Assembly: GCF_036786105.1 (NCBI RefSeq)
Contig: NZ_DAIQRQ010000002.1
Span: 62,001-126,000 of the forward strand
Source: Ohtaekwangia sp036786105
GTDB lineage: Bacteria; Bacteroidota; Bacteroidia; Cytophagales; Cyclobacteriaceae
DNA length: 64,000 bases
Direction of reading: 5' to 3'
Shown: positions 8,452 through 16,604 of the stretch, in pieces
How positions within the stretch are numbered: position 1 is the stretch's first letter
How the letters are laid out: every line of letters begins with the position of its first letter
Translations under genes and position numbers: made by a program
Notes under the pieces: model-generated
The model's database searches: none
What the model was told of the DNA's origin: nothing
What the model saw: only the letters and a program-made list of their open reading frames with translations

Positions 8452-8560
8452 AGTCCTTTTAGGGTTTAGTCCGATTGTGTAAACAAACATTGAGGTAATT
8501 GGTTCACATGTTTTTTATCATAATGCTATAAATTCTTCATCATCTGGATCTGTATTATTA

Positions 8561-9178
8561 CTAAAGATGCCGCAGGTCGGCCACCTGGTCTAATATCCAG
8601 CCAGTGAGGCTCAATCGTTCGCGTGTGGCTGGCAGCACTTCATGTTCAATCTGATCACTTCGAAAACAAACCAGCCGCCCGCTGACAGGAAGTATATCTT
8701 TCGTTTCATTATCAAGATACATACGCAGCTGACCGCCATGCTCGTCCTGCCAGTGATCATTCAGATAACAGATAACCGATAACTTCCGGTGATCATCCTT
8801 TTTAAACTGATCGAGATGACGCTTGTAAAATGTACCGGCAGGATAAATCGTCATGTGTACTTCGTAATCCTTCAAACTAAGAAAGAGCGTACGATTGATA
8901 TACCCTATCAATTCCTGCAGCCGGTCGAGATATACTTTTGCCGGAGCAGACGCGTTATTCTTGTCGAGCCAGCGAATATAGTCACCCCGTATAGCTTCGT
9001 TTATTTGCAGATCGTTTTGTTTACCGATGCCTGCTTTTTTAAACTGATCGGCTTCCTGTAAAAAATCAGCGCTGTTGCGTATGGCATCGACCTCGGCCTG
9101 GCTCAGAAATAAATCTGCTATAGCATATCCATGCTCGGCCAGACCATCGGCGATGCGTTCAAATGTTTCATCCATCAT
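8561..9178 (-). CDS. 2-oxoglutarate/Fe(II)-dependent oxygenase (prolyl 4-hydroxylase-like)
   Basis: A 205-residue cytosolic protein with the double-stranded beta-helix iron site: HLDQF gives His and Asp (about 120-122), IEHEVLP gives the distal His, and RERLSLTGW gives the Arg that binds 2-oxoglutarate. LSVICYLNDHW and HGGQLRMYL are typical strands of the P4Hc domain. It hydroxylates an unknown protein or small-molecule target. It sits 18 bases downstream of the M14 peptidase gene on the same strand, so the two are probably co-transcribed. Confidence 0.85.
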   Translation of the reverse strand: MMDETFERIADGLAEHGYAIADLFLSQAEVDAIRNSADFLQEADQFKKAGIGKQNDLQINEAIRGDYIRWLDKNNASAPAKVYLDRLQELIGYINRTLFLSLKDYEVHMTIYPAGTFYKRHLDQFKKDDHRKLSVICYLNDHWQDEHGGQLRMYLDNETKDILPVSGRLVCFRSDQIEHEVLPATRERLSLTGWILDQVADLRHL

Positions 9179-9195
9179 GAAACAAAAATACAGAC

Positions 9196-11727
9196 TTACT
9201 GCCCTACAAGGAAGACTGCATTCGATAAAAGCATTTTGCCATCTTCCCAGAAGCAGCGGAACATCGGGTTATCAACCAGATAAATAATGGTTCCGCTTCC
9301 TTTCTCTTCCACACCAAACACCATGCTGTTGGCTAATTTTTCATTAGCATGTTTACCGGCAAAGCCCTGCACAGGTTTGGGTTTGCCTTTCAGTGCGCCT
9401 ACATTCCAGCCGCCTTCCAGGTATGCAAAGTGAAGTTCGTTTGTTTTCAACGAATAGTATGTATTCGATAAGCCAAACGCCAGCGGATGAGAATTGTCGA
9501 GCGTAACCTTATAGATCGCACCTCCTATAAAATTGGAGATCTGTTTGCGTTCAGCATCTTCGTAGCGGATTAGTGCTTCTTGTTGCCCGGTTTCTTTTTG
9601 TTTTTTCTCGGCATTGTCTTTTTCGTTGTCGGATGCGTATGTCTTCAGTGCAAATCCTTTTTTATCTGCAAATGCGTTAAGACCGTCTGCTATCACGATC
9701 AGCTTTCCTCCAGCCGATACCCATCCGGAAATCTTTTCGAGAAATTTATCATCCAATGAGCTATAGCGACCTTCCGGTATAATAAGCACATCATATTTAC
9801 TCAAAGGCACATACTTGAAATAATCAGTTCCCAATGTGGTGATGGGGTAATGAAGCTGTTGTTCGAAGTAATACCAGATTTCACCGGCAGATAGCGATGA
9901 TGTTTCTTTGCCAAACAGCAACGCAACCTTAGGAGTTTTGATGAAATGGATAGAGCCCGATCCAAAATCTTTACCACTTTCTACGAAGCCGGTGGTAGCT
10001 GTATAGATCACGCGACCCATATTTTTGGCCAGCGTCTGCACAGTATTGTCGAAGTCGGATACGCTTTCGTTATTTCGGCGTGTGATCAGCAACGTGCCGC
10101 GATCGAACGTCTGCCCGTGAATAGTAAAGGCTTTGTCAGACGAGCGGACTTTTATTCCCTTCTGTATCAAAGCAGAAAGAAATGCTACATCCTGTATACT
10201 TTGATACTTGAATATATAGGCATACGGTTTTGATGCTGTTGCCGTATTTTCTGCAGGCTTGGGAGTATAGGCTTTGCCAACGTTGATGCGCTCCGTCAGT
10301 GCAAAAGCTTTCAGGTTGTTGGCATACATCAGGTTCCATGCAGTAATGTCGTATGTCAATGAATCGCTCAGGTGCGATTGAGGTTCAAACACTGCGGTGA
10401 TAAAGCGTGATTTAGGTTGGTATATATTGATGATGATATCATCGGTTGAAACAGAAACATTGCCTGCTGTCTGTGTCTGATAATCAAAGCCGCGTGTTGC
10501 TTTACCCGCAGACGGATGTCCATACCTGATCGAATGCTTATCCATCCACTTGGTAAGCTGTTCAATCTTGTCAACATTGTTGCTGCCCTTAATTACATAC
10601 GTTTTATAGATTGCAGCGGGATTGTTCAGATTATCGCGAAAGTACTTTTCAAATTCATCCACTACACGGGTATAATTCTGCGCAGTAATCTCTACAGTAG
10701 ACAGCCCGGTGGTATGATGGTGCGTCAGGCGATCTTTCAACGTAAGGGGGTCGCCTTCGGTAGTAGTTACCGTAATGCCGGTTTGTCCGCCTTGTTCATA
10801 CGTCATGCCGATTGCTCCGCTATAGGTAGGATAGGTGTCGCCATAGCTGGGATAGTATAGATCGAATACTTCTTTAGTAAAATATAGCCAGCCTTGTTCA
10901 TCAAAATACCTGGCGTTATTCTTTCCAATGGTTACCTGAAACTCGCGTTGCCAGTTTGAAATAATATTGTGAAATGGTTCCGCAGCAGGAGGGAAGAAGT
11001 AAGGATGATTGTGGCCCTGTTCGTGGAAGTCGACATGCACGTGGGGCATCCACTGATTGTAAATTTTTAGACGCGCCTGTGTTTCGGTTTGAGTCGCCCA
11101 TGCCCAGTCGCGATTTAAATCGAACATATAGTGATTAGAGCGACCGTGTGGCCACGGTTCGTTATGCTCGTGCGAGTCTTCATCTCCATTGGGAGGCATA
11201 TTGCCATATTGATTATAGAAATTAGTATAGCGATCACGACCGTCCGGATTCAGGCAAGGGTCCATAATAACCACGGTATTCTTCAGCCAGGTTTGTGTCT
11301 TCTGGTTCTGCGGATTGCTCAGTTCATATAACGTAAGCATCGATGCTTCCGTGCTGTTGGCTTCATTGCCATGCACATTATAGCTGAGCCATACAATGGC
11401 TTTCTTATCAGCAGAAGGAGTGCCGTCCATCATACCCGAACGCTTCAAATTATCAGTGCGAATCTGTTCCAGGTTTTGAAAGTTTTCAGGAGCCGTAATC
11501 ACCACATATACCAGTGGACGGCGTTCATAGGTTTCTCCGTATTGGTAAAACTCAACGTTTGGTAATGCATCGGCTACATGCCTGAAGTACTCCACTACAC
11601 GATGATGCCTGGTAAAATGATCGCCCAGTTCATATCCCAAAAATTCCTTTGGGCTTAGCAGCTTTTGTTGTGCAAGAACTGCGAAGGAAGAAAGAACGAA
11701 GGTAAAGATCAGTAAGCGTTTAATCAT
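9196..11727 (-). CDS. secreted M14-family zinc carboxypeptidase with amidotransferase-like C-terminal domain
   Basis: An 843-residue exported protein (signal peptide MIKRLLIFTFVLSSFAVLAQ). The peptidase domain occupies about residues 25-370: zinc ligands NVHGNEAN (HxxE) and VDFHEQGHNH (His). The remaining part contains a flavodoxin/glutamine amidotransferase-like segment (YDVLIIPEGRY, GGKLIVIADGLNAF, about residues 640-690) seen in many Bacteroidota M14 proteins. The catalytic Glu lies in the GMTYEQGGQTG region (about residue 315). It probably degrades extracellular or periplasmic peptides. It precedes the oxygenase gene. Confidence 0.9.
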   Translation of the reverse strand: MIKRLLIFTFVLSSFAVLAQQKLLSPKEFLGYELGDHFTRHHRVVEYFRHVADALPNVEFYQYGETYERRPLVYVVITAPENFQNLEQIRTDNLKRSGMMDGTPSADKKAIVWLSYNVHGNEANSTEASMLTLYELSNPQNQKTQTWLKNTVVIMDPCLNPDGRDRYTNFYNQYGNMPPNGDEDSHEHNEPWPHGRSNHYMFDLNRDWAWATQTETQARLKIYNQWMPHVHVDFHEQGHNHPYFFPPAAEPFHNIISNWQREFQVTIGKNNARYFDEQGWLYFTKEVFDLYYPSYGDTYPTYSGAIGMTYEQGGQTGITVTTTEGDPLTLKDRLTHHHTTGLSTVEITAQNYTRVVDEFEKYFRDNLNNPAAIYKTYVIKGSNNVDKIEQLTKWMDKHSIRYGHPSAGKATRGFDYQTQTAGNVSVSTDDIIINIYQPKSRFITAVFEPQSHLSDSLTYDITAWNLMYANNLKAFALTERINVGKAYTPKPAENTATASKPYAYIFKYQSIQDVAFLSALIQKGIKVRSSDKAFTIHGQTFDRGTLLITRRNNESVSDFDNTVQTLAKNMGRVIYTATTGFVESGKDFGSGSIHFIKTPKVALLFGKETSSLSAGEIWYYFEQQLHYPITTLGTDYFKYVPLSKYDVLIIPEGRYSSLDDKFLEKISGWVSAGGKLIVIADGLNAFADKKGFALKTYASDNEKDNAEKKQKETGQQEALIRYEDAERKQISNFIGGAIYKVTLDNSHPLAFGLSNTYYSLKTNELHFAYLEGGWNVGALKGKPKPVQGFAGKHANEKLANSMVFGVEEKGSGTIIYLVDNPMFRCFWEDGKMLLSNAVFLVGQ

Positions 11728-11830
11728 AAAGCGATTTAAGTTCAGCGGGTAAGGTATGGCAAATAATAGGAACGTGGCAGTTTAATTTTTTAAAAGGTTT
11801 TTCACCTGTGGCCAATGGTGATGTATATGT

Positions 11831-12307
11831 TCATGGAAGAACACCATCCGCCTGCAGTACATCAAGTCGTCCGGCAATAGGATGCTTATAGATTTTTTTC
11901 CGGATGTTTTCTTCGTGCATGGCCTCAGGAAAAGTGTAAAGATCCATTCGAATCGTATTCCATTTCTTAATCACGGCTGGTAAGGGCATGGGCTCAGGCG
12001 TGTTCTCTACCAGCACCTGGGGTGCTTTATACCGCAGCGGTAAACGTTGAGACATCTTTAATGCCAGCAGTTTAAATGATTCGATCAAACTTGAATTGCC
12101 TACCTGATCAATATCCTGCGATTTCTTCTTCATATAGATTAGCGACATTCGTTCGGATGTTACCAGGTGAGTGAGAATCTGGCTGACCAACCATCTACCA
12201 GAAGGACTATAATTCAGCTTATCGTGTGGTGTATGCATGAGGCCAGCCAGTAGCATTTTACGGTCGGTTTCCAGTTTAGTATATCTTCTCAGAAGTTTTG
12301 GATGCAT
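11831..12307 (-). CDS. DinB-fold protein with frameshifted C-terminus
   Basis: The first 150 residues look like a DinB/YfiT four-helix bundle (TPHDKLNYSPSGRWLVSQIL with THLVTSE giving the first metal His). The frame ends early as VLQADGVLP. Dropping one base in the CAGGCGGATGG run (about 11845-11855) gives instead LQRMVFFHEHIHHHWPQVK and a stop at 11782-11784, which is the expected DinB tail with its metal-binding His residues. So either the gene has a real one-base insertion and has lost its metal site, or the sequence has an error here. The function is unknown; the family includes thiol transferases. Confidence 0.75.
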   Translation of the reverse strand: MHPKLLRRYTKLETDRKMLLAGLMHTPHDKLNYSPSGRWLVSQILTHLVTSERMSLIYMKKKSQDIDQVGNSSLIESFKLLALKMSQRLPLRYKAPQVLVENTPEPMPLPAVIKKWNTIRMDLYTFPEAMHEENIRKKIYKHPIAGRLDVLQADGVLP

Positions 12308-12366
12308 ACTATCAGCTGTCTCTTCAAAATTAAGTATCTTTCGTTAAACCAAAACTTATTCACCTC

Positions 12367-12612
12367 ATGGAAAATCAACAAACCGCCGCTGTATTGTCGA
12401 CCAAAGACTGGGTGCTTACACTTTTAATTTCGTTTATACCATTAGTAGGCATCATTATGTTATTTGTATGGGCCTTTGGTTCTACAGAGAATCCCAACAA
12501 AAGCAACTGGGCAAAAGCAATTCTCATCTGGTATGCTATCGGCTTTGTATTTTTTATATTCCTGTGGGTAACCGTGATCGGCGCACTCGTAGCCTCGCGG
12601 GGCAGTTATTGA
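12367..12612 (+). CDS. small two-helix membrane protein
   Basis: An 81-residue protein with two hydrophobic segments (about 16-36 and 50-74) separated by a polar loop, TENPNKSNWAKA. This arrangement is common in uncharacterised Bacteroidota membrane proteins. A near-consensus -7 box (TATCTTTC) lies 25-35 bases upstream. It is divergent from the DinB-like gene and convergent with the kinase gene, 12 bases from that gene's stop. No function can be given. Confidence 0.7.
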   Translation: MENQQTAAVLSTKDWVLTLLISFIPLVGIIMLFVWAFGSTENPNKSNWAKAILIWYAIGFVFFIFLWVTVIGALVASRGSY

Positions 12613-12624
12613 TTTAGCAGCTGC

Positions 12625-15600
12625 CTATATCTTTCGGGTTGTTACTGTAATGGTTGTGCCAAGGTGATTCTCAAGTGAGAATTGCCCTTCTATAGCTTCG
12701 GCCCTGCGCCGCATATTTCGCAGGCCGTTACCTTTGGGTGATCCATTGGCAGGAGTACCTTTGCCATCATCTTTTATAGTCATGGCGAACTCACCTCTGG
12801 CAGCAGATAACACTACTTGAACACGGCTGGCCTGCGCGTGTTTTACAATGTTGTTGACAGCTTCTTTGAAAATGAGGTATAGATTCTGTTTAAGAACAGG
12901 GTCAAGTATCTTTTTGTCATCAATACCCTGCGCCTGAAACTCGAATGCTATATTTTTTGCCTGCAATACTTCAGAGGCAAAATCTTTCATGCGAAGTGTG
13001 AGTGCTTCCAGGGTATCGTATCGGTTGTCGATAGACCAAACTATATCACTCATGGTTGTAACTACCTCACGACTCAGCTCACTGATGCCCTTCAGGTATG
13101 TTTTACTCTCATTCTCTTCCGAACCGTTTTGAACAAGATCAGAGTATATAGATATACGTGTTAAGCTCGATCCAACCTCATCATGCAGATCGCTGGCAAT
13201 TTTGTTGCGAAGGCGTTCTACCTTCAGCGACTGCTCAAGTCTATACCGGTGGATTACATACATCAACGCAGCCGATAACAGTATAACAAGTGATGTAAAC
13301 CACCAGGTTTGCCAGAAAGGCGGACGAATATAGAGTTTGATGGATGCTCCGGGCTCTGTCCAGTAGCCATCCGGATTGGCGGCTTTTACGCGAAAGGTAT
13401 AATGCCCCGGATCGAGGTTGGTATAATGTGCTTCACGTGTATTGCCAGCATCCGTCCACGTGTTGTCAAAACCATCAAGTTTGTAGCTATATTTTATTTT
13501 GCCCGGTGCAGAAAATTCCAGCGCTGCAAAAGAGAATGTGATATAATTCTCATCATAGCTTAGCGATATATCACCCTTTGGTAAATATATTTTCTCAAAC
13601 ACCGCATAATTCTGAATGAGTAACGAAGGCGGTATAGTATTTTCCCGGATGGCGGCAGGATCGAATACATTAAATCCGTTGACACCGCCGAAGTAAATTT
13701 CACCCGTGGAGCTTTTCAAAAAAGCATTGGAGTTAAACTCGTTGCTTTGAAGTCCATCCGTTTCCGTATAGTTCTTGAATGTATACGTTTTAGGATTGAA
13801 TTTGCTAATGCCTCCGTTGGTGCTGATCCAGTAACTGCCGGTATTGTCCTGCAACATTTCATAGACCACATTATTGGCAAGCCCGTCTTTTTCAAAGAAG
13901 TGTGTGAACTTTCCCGTGGTAGTGTTGAACTTGTTTAAACCACTGTGCGTGCAGATCCAGAATATACTATCATTTTGCTGGTTGATGCTGATTACCACCT
14001 GGTCGCTTAACCCCGTTGCATCCTTGCGGTCGTATTGATAATTGGTAAATGTGCCCGATTGCTTGTTATATATGCTTAACCCGCCACCCCAGAAACCGAT
14101 CCATATATTTTCCTTGTAATCGCGATAGATGCAATTGATAAAGTTTGATCCGATGCTGTTAGGGTCTTTCGGATTCATCTTATACTGCTTTACTTCTTCT
14201 GTCTGCAGATTGTAATGCAGCAAACCATCTTCATGTGTACCAATCCATAAAGAATTATCGTCATCCAACATTACTTCATTTACCATGGTGATCTTGCCCA
14301 ATGGAGAGTTATGTGAGCCGAGGAAGAAACGCGTGTTGCCGGTATATTTGTCGTATCGCACCAGCCCGGCATTGAAAGAAGCAATCCAGAACACACCATC
14401 TTTAAAAATCATCTTGTAAATGTTGCTGGCTATATTTCCACGATCATCGCGTATGGTAATTTGTTTAAATGATCGTGTAACCGGATCGAACATGTTAATC
14501 GGTCCGCTCTCAGTGCCTATCCATACTTTGCCGGCATCATCTTCACAAAACGACCAGACCATATTTTGCGATAGACTGTTGGGGTCTCCCTGCCGGTTAC
14601 GAAAAGTTCTAAAGAGATTTTTGTGCGGGTCATACAGATCAACGCCGCTTCCCGAAACCCAGATTATACCGGTGCGATCTTCAAACAATGCATAAATAGA
14701 GTTACTACTGATACCATTGGGATTGGACGGATCGTGCTGATAGTTATAAAAGCGTTTGGCATCATGATCGTAAAAGCGAAGACCGCTGTTGGTGCCAATC
14801 CACATGTTGCCATGCGAATCACATATAATTTTGTTCACATCATTTACACCAAAATTCAGAATGTGTACAAACCGGTTAGTGGATCTTTCAAATATAGTGA
14901 GCCCTGACGCATAACTGCCGATCCATAAATTGCCTTCCTTATCTTCTGCAATAGAAGTGATGCGCCCGGCCCCTCCAAAACCATATTCACCCTGCGTGTC
15001 GAAACGTTGAAAATGTATACCTTTTTCATCTTCTACTACACGATTGAGGCCACCGTTCCAGGTGCCCACCCAAATTGTACCTTTGCTGTCGCAGAACAAT
15101 GTGCGCACGGCATTGTCGCTAAGGGATTGTTGATCATCCGGATTATTTTTGAAGCTTTGAAATGTATTGGTGCCAGCATGGTATAGATTCAGCCCGCTTC
15201 CCCATGAAGAAATCCAGAGTCTCCCTTTTTTATCTTTAATTATATAATTCGGGCGATTGCCACTGATGGAAGTTGAATCGTGCATTTTGTGATAGTATTG
15301 CACAAACCTGTCTTCACTGCGGATATACCTGCAAAGACCTTGAAATGTACCCACCCATATATCACCCTTTGCATCTTCCTGCACAGTCCATACCCAGTTG
15401 TGCGTAAGCGTTGTACTATCAAAAGGATTGTTCTTGAAGACTTTAAACTCATGGCCATCAAAACGATTAAGTCCATCTTGTGTTCCGATCCATATATAGC
15501 CGTGGCTGTCTTGAAAGATACTATAGGGCTGCGATTGTGATAGACCATCTTTAATCGTGAGGTGATCGAACCGGAATGACGCAGGTTGCGCACCGGCATC

Positions 15601-15651
15601 GAAAATAAAGGTAAAGAATGCGATGACACAATAAAGAGGGTAGTTCTTCAC
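12625..15651 (-). CDS. beta-propeller sensor histidine kinase
   Basis: A protein of about 1008 residues. After a signal peptide come many repeated blades of the form (I)W(I/V)GT..GL..(Y/F) spanning about residues 40-680 (two-component regulator propeller). A Y_Y_Y domain follows (about 690-770, YTNLDPGHYTFRVKA), then one membrane helix near 785-805. The kinase core has a HisKA_3 helix with ASDLHDEVGSSLT and an HATPase domain (EAVNNIVKHA, GNGLRNMRRRAEA). A periplasmic ligand is presumably sensed. No receiver or DNA-binding domain is fused and no response-regulator gene is adjacent. A GTG at 15690 would extend it by 13 residues; the GTG at 15651 gives a better signal peptide. The fructosamine kinase-like gene lies just upstream. 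Confidence 0.88.
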   Translation of the reverse strand: MKNYPLYCVIAFFTFIFDAGAQPASFRFDHLTIKDGLSQSQPYSIFQDSHGYIWIGTQDGLNRFDGHEFKVFKNNPFDSTTLTHNWVWTVQEDAKGDIWVGTFQGLCRYIRSEDRFVQYYHKMHDSTSISGNRPNYIIKDKKGRLWISSWGSGLNLYHAGTNTFQSFKNNPDDQQSLSDNAVRTLFCDSKGTIWVGTWNGGLNRVVEDEKGIHFQRFDTQGEYGFGGAGRITSIAEDKEGNLWIGSYASGLTIFERSTNRFVHILNFGVNDVNKIICDSHGNMWIGTNSGLRFYDHDAKRFYNYQHDPSNPNGISSNSIYALFEDRTGIIWVSGSGVDLYDPHKNLFRTFRNRQGDPNSLSQNMVWSFCEDDAGKVWIGTESGPINMFDPVTRSFKQITIRDDRGNIASNIYKMIFKDGVFWIASFNAGLVRYDKYTGNTRFFLGSHNSPLGKITMVNEVMLDDDNSLWIGTHEDGLLHYNLQTEEVKQYKMNPKDPNSIGSNFINCIYRDYKENIWIGFWGGGLSIYNKQSGTFTNYQYDRKDATGLSDQVVISINQQNDSIFWICTHSGLNKFNTTTGKFTHFFEKDGLANNVVYEMLQDNTGSYWISTNGGISKFNPKTYTFKNYTETDGLQSNEFNSNAFLKSSTGEIYFGGVNGFNVFDPAAIRENTIPPSLLIQNYAVFEKIYLPKGDISLSYDENYITFSFAALEFSAPGKIKYSYKLDGFDNTWTDAGNTREAHYTNLDPGHYTFRVKAANPDGYWTEPGASIKLYIRPPFWQTWWFTSLVILLSAALMYVIHRYRLEQSLKVERLRNKIASDLHDEVGSSLTRISIYSDLVQNGSEENESKTYLKGISELSREVVTTMSDIVWSIDNRYDTLEALTLRMKDFASEVLQAKNIAFEFQAQGIDDKKILDPVLKQNLYLIFKEAVNNIVKHAQASRVQVVLSAARGEFAMTIKDDGKGTPANGSPKGNGLRNMRRRAEAIEGQFSLENHLGTTITVTTRKI

Positions 15652-15695
15652 AAGTAGAGCAATAACCGAACAACGAAAATACAAATTCACTGCAA

Positions 15696-16586
15696 CTAAA
15701 TAAATCGTTGCAGTATAGAATTTACAGATGAAAGATAGCCCACGCCAAAAAGGTTTACATGCACCAGCAATGGGTATAGATTGTAAAGATCAACACGTTT
15801 ATCAAAACCCGGCACCAGGGGAAATACTTCCCCATAGGCATCCAGAAAATTACCATCAAAGCCTCCGAACAATTGGGTCATGGCCAAATCGATTTCGCGA
15901 TGGCCGAAATATACCGCCGGATCAATAAGGCAAGGACTTCCGGAAGCATGTGTCAGGATATTGCCACTCCATAAATCACCGTGTATTAAAGAAGGCTTTT
16001 CTTCGGGCAGCAGTGCTGGCAATTTGGTGTAGAGCGTTTCAAAGTCTCGCTGCAAAGCAGACGAAGCGTGGCCGGCATGTACCGCGAATTGAAGTTGAAC
16101 CTGCAGCCGCTGATGAATAAAGAATTCAATCCAGGAATGAGATGGAGAGTTTATTTGCTGAATCGAACCAATATAATTATCATGATCGAGACCGTAAGAT
16201 GCTGCTGAAGTTTGATGCAACCTGGCTAACTGCTGACCGAAATCATTCCAGTAGGATTTGGATGGTGCGCCGGGTGCTTCTATAAATTCGAGCAGTAAAA
16301 ACTGATGCTCATCCGTTTCTCCTGTGGCAATGACATCCGGTATATATATACTTTTCGCCTGACCTAATAATGCCAACCCACGTGCTTCGGTAGCAAACAT
16401 GTTGGGATAACGACTCCGGCTGTTCCATTTCAGAAAATAGACTCCGGAAGATGTGGTGAACCTGCCACCATGGTTAATACATCCACCGCTTATGGATGTA
16501 AAGGATTGGAAAGCAACCGTGCCGGAAAGATTGTGTTGCAATGCTTTCAGTGCGCCTTCACGTACATCTTCCGGAACAAGGCTCAT
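15696..16586 (-). CDS. fructosamine kinase-family protein
   Basis: A 296-residue kinase of the fructosamine-3-kinase/ketosamine-3-kinase family. The aminoglycoside-phosphotransferase-like catalytic loop LIHGDLWSGNIL (about 198-209) and metal-binding CLIDPAVYFGHREIDLAM (about 218-235) are clear. The N-terminal GGCINHGGRF and FLKW correspond to the nucleotide-binding loop and Lys. Members phosphorylate sugar-amine adducts and help to reverse protein glycation in the cytosol. The gene is 18 bases downstream of the TonB receptor and just upstream of the propeller kinase, suggesting co-expression. Confidence 0.9.
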   Translation of the reverse strand: MSLVPEDVREGALKALQHNLSGTVAFQSFTSISGGCINHGGRFTTSSGVYFLKWNSRSRYPNMFATEARGLALLGQAKSIYIPDVIATGETDEHQFLLLEFIEAPGAPSKSYWNDFGQQLARLHQTSAASYGLDHDNYIGSIQQINSPSHSWIEFFIHQRLQVQLQFAVHAGHASSALQRDFETLYTKLPALLPEEKPSLIHGDLWSGNILTHASGSPCLIDPAVYFGHREIDLAMTQLFGGFDGNFLDAYGEVFPLVPGFDKRVDLYNLYPLLVHVNLFGVGYLSSVNSILQRFI

Positions 16587-16604
16587 ACCATTATAATCAG
16601 GTAA

